Notes: generated from the sequence alone by a model not told the origin. 64,000 nt of DNA from JAHRVQ01 sp963976815 (GCA_963976815.1 CAXBLU010000013.1:1-64000); one strand, 5' to 3'; shown: positions 35,543 through 44,336, counted from the first letter of the stretch. A program made the numbers and translations.

Positions 35543-37078
35543 CTAGAGTGTTGCGCCGACAATGGCAACGCTCACGTCTGTTAGTTGATCGGTAGGTTCA
35601 ATCTGCCAACCGGAAGCCACATCTTCTGTGCCCGAAGCCTTAATAGGTAATTGGATTACTTGCCTAAAGGGCTGGCCGTTCACGGTTGCACGGAACTCAA
35701 CAGCCAGGACAGACACAGACGCCGGCGTGAGATTGGTTATCGTCGCAATGAACTGCCCAGTATCGGATTTTTTGGGTTCAACTCGAAAGTATCGACTTGG
35801 ATTGTCTGGCAAATCTAGCTGAATAAATGACAGGGTGGCATTTTTACCTAGAGTGCCGCTCGCCCCCATTGCCGAACTAAAATACCCCTTTGCTTCATTT
35901 CTATTCCCGGAAGCGAGAGATAGCTGCCCCAGTTCCTGACTGGCAACCGCAGTGGGTAGCAGCTCATTGCTCTTTTCAAGAAACTGTTTGGCCTGGGTTC
36001 GATTGCCGCGTTTAGAGGAAACCAGACCTCGGCCTAGATAGTATTCAAAGTAGTTATTATCCAGTTCGATGGCCCGGGCGTAGGCGGCCTCGGCATCCTC
36101 GTATTTCTTTTGCTGGTAGTAAATATTGCCCTTTAATCCGTGGAATCGAGCTTCAGAGGGGACCTGCTTGAGTGCCGTGGTTAGGTTGCCCAATGCCTTA
36201 TCGTACTCGCCTTTGGCAAAAAGGGATTGAGCATTGTCGAAACTTGTATAGGCATAACTATTTTCGCGCAGAAAAGCAGTGGCCTTTTGGAATCGGTCTA
36301 CACCCAGATCGCCACCTGGACGGCCGAGTTCTTCAACGGTATTTTGATTTGCACTCACCCGTTCCTGGGATGGCGGATGACTCGCAAATAACCCATCGAT
36401 AAAACTGCTCTCATGACCCTCGGACAGTCGGACAAAGGTTTCCTGTAGTGAGATTGCGGCGGCTGGGTCGTAGCCGGCTTTTGCCATATATTGGGTGCCG
36501 TAGTAGTCGGACTCCAGTTCAGCATTGCGTCCGTATTTTTGGCTAATCAGTTGAGCGCCTAATTGGGCGCCGCCCACCACGTAGTTTCCGTAGTCCGATT
36601 CACTAACAGCTGCGCCTATGGCGGTTGCGGTGACCAGACCCTGTAGAATCATGCCCCGTTGGACTGAGTTGGCGCCGTGTTTTGCGGCAGCGTGAACTGC
36701 CTCGTGGCCCAATACTGCAGCAAGTTCGGCTTCGCTTTTGAGTTCGACCAAAAGCCCCCTGTTAATTGATATTTTGCCGCCAGGTAACGCCCATGCATTG
36801 GGAACGCTATTGTTTAGGACCACAAACTCGTAGGGCAGGTCTCGGTCTCCGGCCGCAGCAACACGCTGCCCAACACTATTAACGTACGCAATAAGTGCAG
36901 GGTCCGTAACATATTGCCCACCCTGGGATTGTTGAGAGGGGATGTATTGCTTTGCGCCCATTTCAATTTCGTCAGCTTCCGAGATCAGGGATAGCTCATT
37001 TTTCCCGGTAACGGGGTTTACTGCGCAACCAGTACTCAAGAGGAGTGGTGTAATTAGAAGAAAGAGCCAAAGTCGCAT
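35543..37078 (-). CDS. M48-family metalloprotease lipoprotein with TPR repeats
   Basis: A 511-residue BepA/LoiP-like protein. The lipoprotein signal ends in LLSTGC (C18). The M48 peptidase domain has HEAVH (125-129) with a further Glu in ESDYYGTQYM. TPR repeats follow (about 275-400), then a C-terminal beta domain. The ATG at 37078 is chosen for its AGGAAA site; an in-frame codon at 37105 would precede the signal. Such proteins handle outer-membrane protein assembly and quality control in the periplasm. Confidence 0.9.
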   Translation of the reverse strand: MRLWLFLLITPLLLSTGCAVNPVTGKNELSLISEADEIEMGAKQYIPSQQSQGGQYVTDPALIAYVNSVGQRVAAAGDRDLPYEFVVLNNSVPNAWALPGGKISINRGLLVELKSEAELAAVLGHEAVHAAAKHGANSVQRGMILQGLVTATAIGAAVSESDYGNYVVGGAQLGAQLISQKYGRNAELESDYYGTQYMAKAGYDPAAAISLQETFVRLSEGHESSFIDGLFASHPPSQERVSANQNTVEELGRPGGDLGVDRFQKATAFLRENSYAYTSFDNAQSLFAKGEYDKALGNLTTALKQVPSEARFHGLKGNIYYQQKKYEDAEAAYARAIELDNNYFEYYLGRGLVSSKRGNRTQAKQFLEKSNELLPTAVASQELGQLSLASGNRNEAKGYFSSAMGASGTLGKNATLSFIQLDLPDNPSRYFRVEPKKSDTGQFIATITNLTPASVSVLAVEFRATVNGQPFRQVIQLPIKASGTEDVASGWQIEPTDQLTDVSVAIVGATL

Positions 37079-37170
37079 GGTGGTTTCCTGCCATTGGATT
37101 AACAAAATCTATGGTATTTGGTATTGCAGGCAACTGCGAGCGAGTATGAAAAATAAGGTACACTCGTCAG

Positions 37171-37779
37171 ATGCCCATTAGTATCGACAACATCGATTTT
37201 GCCCTGCAACAGCATGACCCGCTTCGTCATCCTGTGCATAAAGCCACTCGAAGAGCGGCCGTTGCCGCGATTCTAAAGCAAACCGATGGCCATACTGAGG
37301 CCCTGTTTATCCTACGGGCGCCCAGGGACGGTGATCCCTGGTCCGGTCAAATGGCATTCCCCGGCGGGCATATCGAAACCTTTGATGCTTCTTCCCGAGA
37401 TGCAGCAATTCGAGAAACTCAAGAAGAGATTGGGTTGGATCTAAGAGCGCATGGCCGCTATCTAGGCGCATTAGACGAGATTAAGGCGAACCCCAGAGGG
37501 CGTAACATCGATATGGTGGTGTCCCCCCATGTATTTGTACTGGAAAACGCGGATGTGAGTTTTGAACCTAATTATGAGGTCGCAGAGGTACTTTGGGGTT
37601 CTCTAAACGATATGTATCACGGTCATAGTGTGACTGAGACGCAATTTTCTATGCAAAATGAAGTTCAGACATTTCCCGGCTACGATGTCGGTGGCCAGGT
37701 CGTCTGGGGGCTAACGATGCGGATGGTGGACCATGTGTTCAACTTGATTGACCCAGAATGGGTGTCCCGTTACGACTAA
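37171..37779 (+). CDS. Nudix hydrolase, CoA pyrophosphatase-like
   Basis: A 202-residue Nudix enzyme. The Nudix box GGHIETFDASSRDAAIRETQ followed by EEIGL (about 65-88) fits the GX5EX7REUXEEXGU pattern, and the preceding PRDGDPWSGQMAFPGG resembles the CoA diphosphatase (NudL/NUDT7) signature. The start is ATG 37171. It is divergent from the M48 protease gene. Confidence 0.85.
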   Translation: MPISIDNIDFALQQHDPLRHPVHKATRRAAVAAILKQTDGHTEALFILRAPRDGDPWSGQMAFPGGHIETFDASSRDAAIRETQEEIGLDLRAHGRYLGALDEIKANPRGRNIDMVVSPHVFVLENADVSFEPNYEVAEVLWGSLNDMYHGHSVTETQFSMQNEVQTFPGYDVGGQVVWGLTMRMVDHVFNLIDPEWVSRYD

Positions 37780-37918
37780 CAACCGATCCTTTGCCCGGAT
37801 ATCCCGTAAATAAAGAGTCTCGTCGGCTCTTCCATGAGTTTTCAATGGCTCTCGTTTACATTATCATCACGAATCTTAAAGGGCCGTGAGAGCCCGACAT
37901 AGTCTCTGGGCGTTTAAT

Positions 37919-38692
37919 ATGCAGAAATCACGAATTTACGGTGTCATGACAGCAAGTACGCTACTTGTTGGTGGTGCCATGATTTTTCTGTTGCCAGAAC
38001 TTGATGTTGGCTTGATAGCGATCATAGCCGTTGGCCTACTTCTAGCGATGGTTGCACCGGTTGTACTGATCGGAATCGCAATCAATAAGCTAAAGGGTGA
38101 TGTCGAAGAGAAGGCGATTGAGCTCAGGCGACAGGGCGAAGAACTCAGCAGTCTTAAGTCCAAGTTTTCAGCCGTTACTACCCTGGATGAATTAACCGGC
38201 TGCTCCAATCAGCGACATTTTATGGAATTGTTGGCCCAGCACCGGGCAATGAGCGAACGGGGAACTTACGAGTTTACCCTCGCGGTAACTCAGGTTGACC
38301 AGTTTACGGAAATCATTGAGAAGCAGGGTCTGGGTCGAGGCAACGAAGTGCTCCAGCTGTTTTCACGAATTGTTAAGGCCGCCCTCCGAGAAGTGGATGT
38401 GATTGCCCGTTTCGAAGCGGACAAGTTTGGCATGGTGCTGTCCGGTTGTTCAGAGCAGGATGCATTACAAATTATTAATCGAATTAGTCAGTTGATCAGC
38501 CAGATCCAGGTCAATGACCAGGACGACGTGAAGATCACTTCGTCCGGTGGCATTACTTCCTTTCATGGCACTGAAACCGTTGAGGACCTGATTGAACACG
38601 CCGAACAGGCGCTACAGTTTGCGATTGAGCAGGGCCGCGACCGGGTTGCAGGCTATAACTATATAAGCCCAGAAGAAGCAGCAGAAACCTAG
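37919..38692 (+). CDS. Membrane protein with degenerate GGDEF domain
   Basis: A 257-residue protein with two N-terminal membrane helices (about 8-28 and 32-55), a short coiled coil (60-88) and a GGDEF-fold domain (about 88-250, DELTGCSNQRHF and later SSGGITSF). The GGDEF signature is replaced by EADKF (166-170) and the metal aspartates are not conserved, so cyclase activity is unlikely. The RxxD I-site REVD (157-160) sits the usual five residues upstream and is intact, which suggests a c-di-GMP receptor. ATG 37919 is used; an upstream in-frame codon at 37886 would add 11 residues before the first helix. Confidence 0.82.
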   Translation: MQKSRIYGVMTASTLLVGGAMIFLLPELDVGLIAIIAVGLLLAMVAPVVLIGIAINKLKGDVEEKAIELRRQGEELSSLKSKFSAVTTLDELTGCSNQRHFMELLAQHRAMSERGTYEFTLAVTQVDQFTEIIEKQGLGRGNEVLQLFSRIVKAALREVDVIARFEADKFGMVLSGCSEQDALQIINRISQLISQIQVNDQDDVKITSSGGITSFHGTETVEDLIEHAEQALQFAIEQGRDRVAGYNYISPEEAAET

Positions 38693-38711
38693 TCTAGTAA
38701 AATTCTAGACT
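38691..38711. repeat. Small inverted repeat between convergent genes
   Basis: Seven-base arms AGTCTAG and CTAGACT surround a TAAAATT loop between the stops of the GGDEF-like and Nudix genes. It may serve as a weak bidirectional transcription end, but there is no clear T-run. Confidence 0.4.
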
Positions 38712-38717
38712 GAACCC

Positions 38718-39221
38718 CTAGGCAGGTTGATAACCAATCGGCAGTGGGTTTTCTAAAAAGACCGAAGTTTCAGGCTGCCCGCCCAGCGCAATATCTGCCA
38801 ACCTTTCCGGGAGTTGTCGTGGCGAGAACTGATCATCTGATCTCTGCAGTTCTTCCACTCCCCACCATCTGAGTTCCATTGTCCACTCCAACTCATAGTC
38901 CATCATATGGACCATTGTTGGCTCAAATTTATCGACGGGAACCAGGAAAAATGTCTCGTGTGAAGCCCGGGGTTTATCCTTAAAAACAAACTCAATTGTC
39001 GTATGCCAGATCGGATGAGCTTCACCCTTAACCTCTAATCCAGTTTCTTCAAACACTTCGCGTCTCATGCAGTCTTCCGCAGATTCACCCGGTTCGACTC
39101 CTCCCCCGGGTAATGTCCATGCTCCTCCGGGAACCCAGGGTAAGTCGATCTTCAGAAGCAGCACCTCAAAGTCAGGGGTACACAGTACGCCCCGGGCAGC
39201 ATGCCGAACAATCGGCTTCAA
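38718..39221 (-). CDS. Nudix hydrolase (MutT-like)
   Basis: A 167-residue Nudix protein. The box GGGVEPGESAEDCMRREVFE with EETGLEV (about 41-65) is complete. The substrate is not evident; the VPGGAWTLPGG region and length resemble GDP-mannose or ADP-ribose type MutT proteins. The start overlaps the stop of the upstream LysR gene by 4 bases, so the two are cotranscribed. Confidence 0.85.
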   Translation of the reverse strand: MKPIVRHAARGVLCTPDFEVLLLKIDLPWVPGGAWTLPGGGVEPGESAEDCMRREVFEETGLEVKGEAHPIWHTTIEFVFKDKPRASHETFFLVPVDKFEPTMVHMMDYELEWTMELRWWGVEELQRSDDQFSPRQLPERLADIALGGQPETSVFLENPLPIGYQPA

Positions 39222-40117
39222 GTGAGTTCCTTTTCCAGCAGTCTGGTCATCGCCGCCAGGGCTTTTCCCTTATTGGCCAGTTTCCAAACCATAAAGACCT
39301 TCTCATTTTTAAGGGCCTGTTTGGTGTGCAGTTCAACGAGGGTGCCGTTATCTAGATAGGGCTGGATTTTTGTCCGGGGTAGATGTCCGATTCCGATTCC
39401 CGCTAACTGTGCTTCAATCTTTTGATCCATGTTTTGCACATAGAAGGCGTCGCTGTTTGAGATTAACCCGGCACTAGTTGAGATGTTGAGTTGTGTTGAG
39501 TCATGAACAATCACACGGCGACTGGTTCGTAGCGCCTCATCCAATTCTGCCGGTTGATTAGCAAACTGGCTGATTGGGTTATCTCTGGATGCAACCAGGG
39601 CCAGATCATTCTTGCCTAAGATTGTGCTCCTATAGCCTTTGTTTGCGGGAACGGGCCCCGGAATGTTCACGACCAGATCGACCATATCTCGCTCAAGTAA
39701 CTCCCAGCCGCCGTTTAAAATATGCTCACTGACATCAAGTTCAACGGTGGGGTACAGGTCAACAAACATTCGAATCGCGCTGAAGAACTCTGAATAGTCG
39801 CAGGGAGCGCCGACAGAAATGTTTAGTCTCGGCTCCCAGCCCGTTGCGACTTCCCGGGTTTTATCCGCCAGCCTGGAGGTGGCCGCGAGAATCTGTCGCC
39901 CATCTTCCAGGACTACTCTTCCCGCAGCGGTGAGCACCGAGCGTCGACCCTGTCTGACAAATATGGTGACGTCTAGTTGTTCTTCGAGTTTTTGCACAAT
40001 ATATGACAGCGCTGAGGTGGCCTTTCCCAACTCTTCCGCGGCACTCGCAAAACTTCCCCGTCGGTCAATCGTGTCGATGACTTCCAATGCCTCGATTGTG
40101 ATGGGGTTTTTAGACAT
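39218..40117 (-). CDS. LysR-family transcriptional regulator
   Basis: A 299-residue LTTR. The N-terminal winged helix-turn-helix (about 7-65, ALEVIDTIDRRGSFASAAEELGKATSAL in two parts) is followed by a periplasmic-binding-like effector domain (about 95-295). It is divergent from the azoreductase gene with an inverted repeat in the shared intergenic region, the usual layout for LysR control of the neighbour and of itself. Confidence 0.92.
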   Translation of the reverse strand: MSKNPITIEALEVIDTIDRRGSFASAAEELGKATSALSYIVQKLEEQLDVTIFVRQGRRSVLTAAGRVVLEDGRQILAATSRLADKTREVATGWEPRLNISVGAPCDYSEFFSAIRMFVDLYPTVELDVSEHILNGGWELLERDMVDLVVNIPGPVPANKGYRSTILGKNDLALVASRDNPISQFANQPAELDEALRTSRRVIVHDSTQLNISTSAGLISNSDAFYVQNMDQKIEAQLAGIGIGHLPRTKIQPYLDNGTLVELHTKQALKNEKVFMVWKLANKGKALAAMTRLLEKELT

Positions 40118-40122
40118 TTTTC

Positions 40123-40147
40123 GAATGTTCTAGATTTTTGAACATTC
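40123..40147. promoter_or_regulatory. Candidate LysR operator between lysR and azoR
   Basis: The perfect 8-bp inverted repeat GAATGTTC-N9-GAACATTC starts 6 bp upstream of the LysR start codon, with partly matching flanks (TTCGA, TCGAA). It is the right size and place for an LTTR recognition site that autoregulates lysR and controls azoR. Inference from symmetry and location only. Confidence 0.6.
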
Positions 40148-40228
40148 TAATCGAAGAACACCGCTTATTCGATGATTTCTGATTCGTACACTAGGCCCAC
40201 TCATTAACGTTTTGAAAGGACAAAAGAA

Positions 40229-40849
40229 ATGAAACTATTACATATAGACGCAAGTTCAAATCCTGAAGGCAACAGCAGAGCTATTACCCGCTACCTGGTG
40301 GATCAATTGAACGCGGAACAAGTGGTCACACGGGACGTTGCCCAGGCTCAGTTGCCGGTAATGGACGCGGAAACCTTGCTTGCCTTTTATCAATATGCGG
40401 ATGGCGCTGTTGTCTCACCGAGTACAGAGCAGCACTTAGCTTTGTCGGACACCCTGATCGAAGAGCTAAAGGCCGCTGATGCCGTAGTGCTCGGTATCCC
40501 GATGTATAACTTTGGTGTGCCTATTCATCTCAAAAACTGGATAGACCATGTTGCAAGGAGCGGAGTAACCTTTCGTTATGGTGAAAATGGCCCAGAAGGA
40601 CTAATAGGTGAAACCGCCATTTATGTTGTTGCAACATCGGGTGGTACACCAATTGGCAGTGACTACGACTTTTCATCCCGCCATGCACAACAGGTGTTCA
40701 CGTTTCTTGGCGCTAGCAGCATTGATGTGATTGATGCGAGTGGATCTAAGGGGTCGCCACAGGAAGTGGTTGCCGCAGCGAAGGCGCAAATAGATGAATT
40801 GCTGGTTGACCGGATAAGAGAGCCACTAAAGCAAATTCAGCACGCATAG
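40229..40849 (+). CDS. azoR: FMN-dependent NADH-azoreductase
   Basis: A 206-residue flavodoxin-like NAD(P)H quinone/azo reductase. The phosphate-binding region is DASSNPEGNSRAIT, and PMYNFGVPIHLKNWIDHV and SGGTPIG are AzoR signatures. It carries out two-electron reduction of quinones, nitro or azo compounds in the cytoplasm. It has an AAAGGA ribosome-binding site and is divergent from its presumed LysR regulator. Confidence 0.92.
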   Translation: MKLLHIDASSNPEGNSRAITRYLVDQLNAEQVVTRDVAQAQLPVMDAETLLAFYQYADGAVVSPSTEQHLALSDTLIEELKAADAVVLGIPMYNFGVPIHLKNWIDHVARSGVTFRYGENGPEGLIGETAIYVVATSGGTPIGSDYDFSSRHAQQVFTFLGASSIDVIDASGSKGSPQEVVAAAKAQIDELLVDRIREPLKQIQHA

Positions 40850-40865
40850 GCTGGCATCAAAACGA

Positions 40866-41192
40866 CTAGCACTTACCCTCGTATCGAAATGCAATCACCG
40901 TTTTAGATTGATTTGTGATCAATACTCGATTGCAGGTACGAGGGTCGGAGCTGGCCACCTGGACTCCCATAAAACTACTACCCGAAACCGCATCTCCCAT
41001 GCGTTTCTTCCAGATGTATTCAAATGTCCCGTTTTGCATATCGTATACACTATAGGGTTTTCCGAGTTCACTTCTTGCGGCATCAATTGGTTTGCCAATG
41101 AAAGTCGCTAACAGATCAACTCTGCCTGTCTTTTGTGATGCGCACGAGGTGACCAAAATGGTTAAAAAACACACAATTAGTAGAGTTTTCAC
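40866..41192 (-). CDS. Small putative lipoprotein
   Basis: A 108-residue protein with a lipoprotein signal (LTILVTSC, Cys about 17). It then has a SmpA/BamE-like stretch (IGKPIDAARSELGKPYSVYDM, EYIWKK) and two Cys near the end (TCNRV and the terminal C). The family is not recognised with certainty. It is convergent with azoR, 16 bp apart. Confidence 0.65.
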   Translation of the reverse strand: MKTLLIVCFLTILVTSCASQKTGRVDLLATFIGKPIDAARSELGKPYSVYDMQNGTFEYIWKKRMGDAVSGSSFMGVQVASSDPRTCNRVLITNQSKTVIAFRYEGKC

Positions 41193-41273
41193 CGTGATAT
41201 TCCTTCACATAGTGGAAGCCTAGATAGTTCAATAATCCGACTCAACTTTCAATATGCTTTTTCTAAAGCGATA

Positions 41274-41303
41274 CAAAAAAAGCCAGGGACATGCCCTGGC
41301 TTT
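41274..41303 (-). terminator. Intrinsic terminator after the pirin gene
   Basis: On the minus strand AGCCAGGGC-ATGT-CCCTGGCT forms a strong GC stem followed by seven T residues. It lies 20 bp past the pirin stop. It would also partly serve plus-strand transcripts. Confidence 0.88.
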
Positions 41304-41322
41304 GTAACGGGTTGAGTATGGC

Positions 41323-42006
41323 TCAAGGTAAATCGAACCATAGTGCCTCCAGACTTTCCTGGGCGATGACCGTTAGGTCGTCTCCTGCACTAACGCCGAT
41401 CGCGTCTCCATTCGTGAAAGCATTGCCGTTAATATCTGCAGTGCCCCGCACAATGTGCAAGTACCCTGTACTGGCAGTATCAAGGTAATATTGTTCGCCT
41501 GGCTGCAAAACCAATCGCGACAACGAAGCATCTTGATGCATCATCAACGAACCCGACCTACCGTCTGGCGTGACTAACGGTGTGAGAGGACCGTCCTGTT
41601 CAACTCGAGCCTGCTCGTATCCGGGTGTTAATCCTTTCTGAGCAGGTAGGACCCAGATTTGTAACAGTTTTACGGCCTCGTCTACAGAGTGATTAAACTC
41701 TGAATGCTTGATACCGGTTCCGGCGGTCATTCGCTGCACCTCTCCGGCTTCAACGACAAATGAGTTCCCTAAAGTGTCCTTATGCTTCAAGGCACCTTCG
41801 GTCACGTAGGTGATGATTTCCATATCCTCGTGGCCGTGGGTATCAAATCCCATTGATGGCGCAATTACATCGTCGTTGATGACTCGAAGAGCAGAGATGC
41901 CCATGTGAGCCGGATCGTAGTAGCTGCCGAAAGAGAAGCTGTGTTTGCTGTCTAACCAGCCAAAATTGACTGCGCCCCGGTGTTCTGATTTTCTGACATA
42001 GTTCAT
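41323..42006 (-). CDS. Pirin family protein (YhhW-like)
   Basis: A 227-residue bicupin. The N-terminal cupin has the metal-binding HGHEDMEIITYV and TAGTGIKHSEFN motifs. The second cupin (about 130-225) lacks them, as is usual for pirins, several of which have quercetinase activity. The ATG at 42006 (MNYVRKSEHRG) is preceded by AGGAGACAAAG, so the 12-residue upstream extension is rejected. Confidence 0.9.
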   Translation of the reverse strand: MNYVRKSEHRGAVNFGWLDSKHSFSFGSYYDPAHMGISALRVINDDVIAPSMGFDTHGHEDMEIITYVTEGALKHKDTLGNSFVVEAGEVQRMTAGTGIKHSEFNHSVDEAVKLLQIWVLPAQKGLTPGYEQARVEQDGPLTPLVTPDGRSGSLMMHQDASLSRLVLQPGEQYYLDTASTGYLHIVRGTADINGNAFTNGDAIGVSAGDDLTVIAQESLEALWFDLP

Positions 42007-42131
42007 AAGCTTTGTCTCCTGTTGGTGATGAACAGGGGGCAATATAGGCGCTGAATTAGGAGAGAATCAGAGCCAAATTTAGAACAATATGCTCAACATA
42101 TTTGACTGATCCGAGCCGAGAATCACGCAGC

Positions 42132-42755
42132 CTAGTGGCGGTCCGGCAGACCGGGAATTGGACCAACGCCCGCAGAAAAGTGTGCGAGCACTTTGTTGCC
42201 GTTTTCAATGGTAACCCGGTAAACCATGTCATTCTCTTGATGGATACTTAAGGTTTGAGCAGGATCGTATCCCATCAGGTTAGCCACCATAACTTTGCCG
42301 ATCATGCCGTGGGAAACAATGGCAATGTTCTTCGCATCTGCTTTCAGCAGTTCCTCGACAAAGGGCGTTGAGCGATCAAACATGTCGGGGTAGTTTTCTC
42401 CATTGGGGGCGCGATAGTTAAAGCGATCAGCTTCTAAAGCTTGCCATTCTTTTTCCCACTTAACTTTAATATCAGCGTACATCTCGCCGCTCCAATCTCC
42501 GCAATCCCACTCCATGATCCGCTCATCGAATACTGGCTCCAGGTTGAGATATTGATTGATGATCTCTGCGGTCTGACGGGTTCTGTCCAGGGGGGATACG
42601 TACAGCGCCTCGATATTGAGGGACTTCAACATCTGACCGTTGACATCCGCGTGGCCACGGCCGCGTTCATTTAAATTCGAATTCCACTGGCCCTGCATGC
42701 GGGCAATGGCGTTCCACTCGGTTTGACCGTGTCGAACGAAGTAGAGATGTTTCAT
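42132..42755 (-). CDS. Histidine phosphatase family protein
   Basis: A 207-residue phosphoglycerate-mutase-like phosphatase. The catalytic RHG motif lies in LYFVRHGQTEWN (His 9), with a second His in IVSHGMIGKV. The substrate is unknown. It is 17 bp downstream of the small membrane protein gene and may be cotranscribed with the second ECF sigma locus. Confidence 0.88.
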   Translation of the reverse strand: MKHLYFVRHGQTEWNAIARMQGQWNSNLNERGRGHADVNGQMLKSLNIEALYVSPLDRTRQTAEIINQYLNLEPVFDERIMEWDCGDWSGEMYADIKVKWEKEWQALEADRFNYRAPNGENYPDMFDRSTPFVEELLKADAKNIAIVSHGMIGKVMVANLMGYDPAQTLSIHQENDMVYRVTIENGNKVLAHFSAGVGPIPGLPDRH

Positions 42756-42772
42756 GTAAATCCCGATAGCGG

Positions 42773-43138
42773 TTAGAAAGGCAGAAGACTACCATGCAAT
42801 TCCCGTCGCCGGGGCTGTGCCAGTCGTAAAAATTTAAATAACAGTAAAACCAGTGCGCCTGCATTGTTCACAGGCATGAGTATCCAACCTAACCAGCCAC
42901 CGCCGAAGTTAAACAATGGCAGGGTCAGTGAGCTTGTGATGAATTGAGCAATCTCAAAAGGCAGTGCAAACAAGGATGCGACTAACAGGACTACTACGCC
43001 GATACCAAGCCGGATAAATATGGTATTCCTTGATTGATATTCAATCTGCCGCATGATTTGCGCAGTAAATTCCGGGTCGCTTGAAAGCGCTGCTGGTTCT
43101 GCAAACATCGCCTGAAGATCTGGGTCAAGATCACTCAT
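42773..43138 (-). CDS. Small membrane protein, probable partner of ECF sigma factor
   Basis: A 121-residue protein with a short acidic cytoplasmic N-terminus and two to three hydrophobic segments (about 40-65, 72-102). It overlaps the end of the upstream sigma gene by 4 bases. Position and topology suggest an anti-sigma-like role but there is no zinc-finger motif; the family is not recognised. Confidence 0.65.
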   Translation of the reverse strand: MSDLDPDLQAMFAEPAALSSDPEFTAQIMRQIEYQSRNTIFIRLGIGVVVLLVASLFALPFEIAQFITSSLTLPLFNFGGGWLGWILMPVNNAGALVLLLFKFLRLAQPRRRELHGSLLPF

Positions 43139-43707
43139 GGTTTCGAGTCTCCTGTTGTATCTGAGTCAGTATCTGAGTCGGTATCTAGGTCTGTATTTGT
43201 TATTGGGGTATTTCGATAAGCAGCCAGGCTTGCCTTTAGCTGTTCGGTACCTCGTTTGATATGAGATTTGACTGTGCCTAGTGGTAATGTGGTGAGGTCG
43301 GAAATTTCCTGATGGCTCATGCCTTCTTGATACGCCAGCACAATGCACAATCGCTGTTTGCTTTTTAAAGTGCTCAGAGCAGCATCAAGGTCAATTGCCA
43401 TTGCCGGTGTTTCCCTTGTGCCAGGTATACCCTCCGGCTCATCTGATTCGCTAAGAAGGTCCCGTTTGCGGCAATGTTGTAACCAGGTATTAATGGCGAG
43501 TCGTTTTAACCATCCGCCGAATGCTCGATAGTCTTTGAGGCTCGAGATTTTAATAAAGGCTTGTAAAAAGGCTTGCTGACTGAGGTCGTCCGCAAGCGCG
43601 TGATCGTTAGAAAACCTACGCATAAGTTGCCGAATATCCGCCTGGCGTCGATGCACCAACTCGGCAAAAGCATCTTTATCTCCCTCTCTTGCGAGGCTGA
43701 TCATCAT
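43135..43707 (-). CDS. ECF-type RNA polymerase sigma factor
   Basis: About 190 residues. Sigma region 2 (LADDLSQQAFLQAFIKI, AFGGWLKRLAINTWLQHCRKR) and region 4 (LKSKQRLCIVLAYQEGMSHQEISDLTTLPLGTVKSHIKRG) are clear. The start is placed at the first of two adjacent ATG codons (43707/43704), just after GAGG. The frame is open further upstream into the preceding gene, but those residues lack sigma features. The C-terminus ends in a Thr/Ser/Asp-rich tail made by a 12-bp tandem repeat. Confidence 0.85.
   Translation of the reverse strand: MMISLAREGDKDAFAELVHRRQADIRQLMRRFSNDHALADDLSQQAFLQAFIKISSLKDYRAFGGWLKRLAINTWLQHCRKRDLLSESDEPEGIPGTRETPAMAIDLDAALSTLKSKQRLCIVLAYQEGMSHQEISDLTTLPLGTVKSHIKRGTEQLKASLAAYRNTPITNTDLDTDSDTDSDTTGDSKP
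43157..43204. repeat. Decaying 12-bp tandem repeat in sigma gene 3' end
   Basis: Four adjacent 12-mers beginning GTATCTGAGTCA, GTATCTGAGTCG, GTATCTAGGTCT and GTATTTGTTATT. The first two differ by one base. Being a multiple of three, copy changes stay in frame and alter only the length of the acidic tail of the sigma factor. Confidence 0.8.
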
Positions 43708-43769
43708 CGCCTCGGGGCAATCTGGGTAATGGTCTTTGGCGTTTTGCAAAGTAGGTCTGCTGTTTCTTG

Positions 43770-44171
43770 TTAGTCTTTCCCCTCTTTTATATACCAGGGC
43801 GCAGTCAAGAAACCGCCAATCAGAGCGCCCACACCCATACATCCCATCATTGCTGCAGCACCGAGCACGGCCGTTCTTGCAATCGGCTCAACGAATCCCA
43901 GAAACACTGCTAGAACCGCGAGTCCTACCGCGATAGAGATCAACCAAACTCCAGCAATCTTAAAAGCCCTGTCTGGCCGGTCCTTATCGTCTGCCAATAA
44001 TCCCAGCCGTCGCAACTGTTCCTCGTCCATCGGTTGGGAGGATTCCATCATTTTGCGGAGGGTTTCATGTTTTGCGTCTCGCTTGCGGATGTTGTCCCAG
44101 ACCCCTGCCATGACGCAGGTGCCGATAAAACCCCAAAATGCTAATGCTGCTAGTCCCGCTCCAATATCCAT
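43770..44171 (-). CDS. Small membrane protein (DUF6249-like) upstream of sigma gene
   Basis: A 133-residue protein. A membrane helix at about 8-28 precedes a cytoplasmic charged loop (KRDAKHETLRKMMESSQPMDEEQ), and two further helices (about 72-95, 98-122) complete it. Similar small proteins are often encoded next to ECF sigma genes; its role is unknown. It is first in the minus-strand set with sigma factor, partner and phosphatase. Confidence 0.65.
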   Translation of the reverse strand: MDIGAGLAALAFWGFIGTCVMAGVWDNIRKRDAKHETLRKMMESSQPMDEEQLRRLGLLADDKDRPDRAFKIAGVWLISIAVGLAVLAVFLGFVEPIARTAVLGAAAMMGCMGVGALIGGFLTAPWYIKEGKD

Positions 44172-44234
44172 CTTATTGCCTCATATTTCTGGTGAACTAC
44201 CTATATAGATGCAGTCGCCGCAGCATTTGGATGC

Positions 44235-44336
44235 ATGGCGTTCGAAAAAGTATCCGTTTATCCTGATTCACGCAAATTGGCCGAGGCAAATCACTTGGCG
44301 GCATCGGCAAGCGCGGCAAGCGATGGCACTGGATAG
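44235..44336 (+). CDS. Possible small ORF (33 codons)
   Basis: ATG 44235 opens a 33-residue frame (begins MAFEKVSVYPDSRK, rich in Ala/Ser at the end) stopping at TAG 44334-44336, in the gap between the DUF6249-like gene and the VOC gene. No ribosome-binding site is obvious and no family is recognised; it could be a remnant or chance. Confidence 0.2.
   Translation: MAFEKVSVYPDSRKLAEANHLAASASAASDGTG

Noticed and set aside
43708..43842. N-terminal extension of the second ECF sigma factor
   Set aside because: The upstream residues overlap the end of the preceding gene and lack a start codon near region 2; GAGG precedes the chosen ATG.
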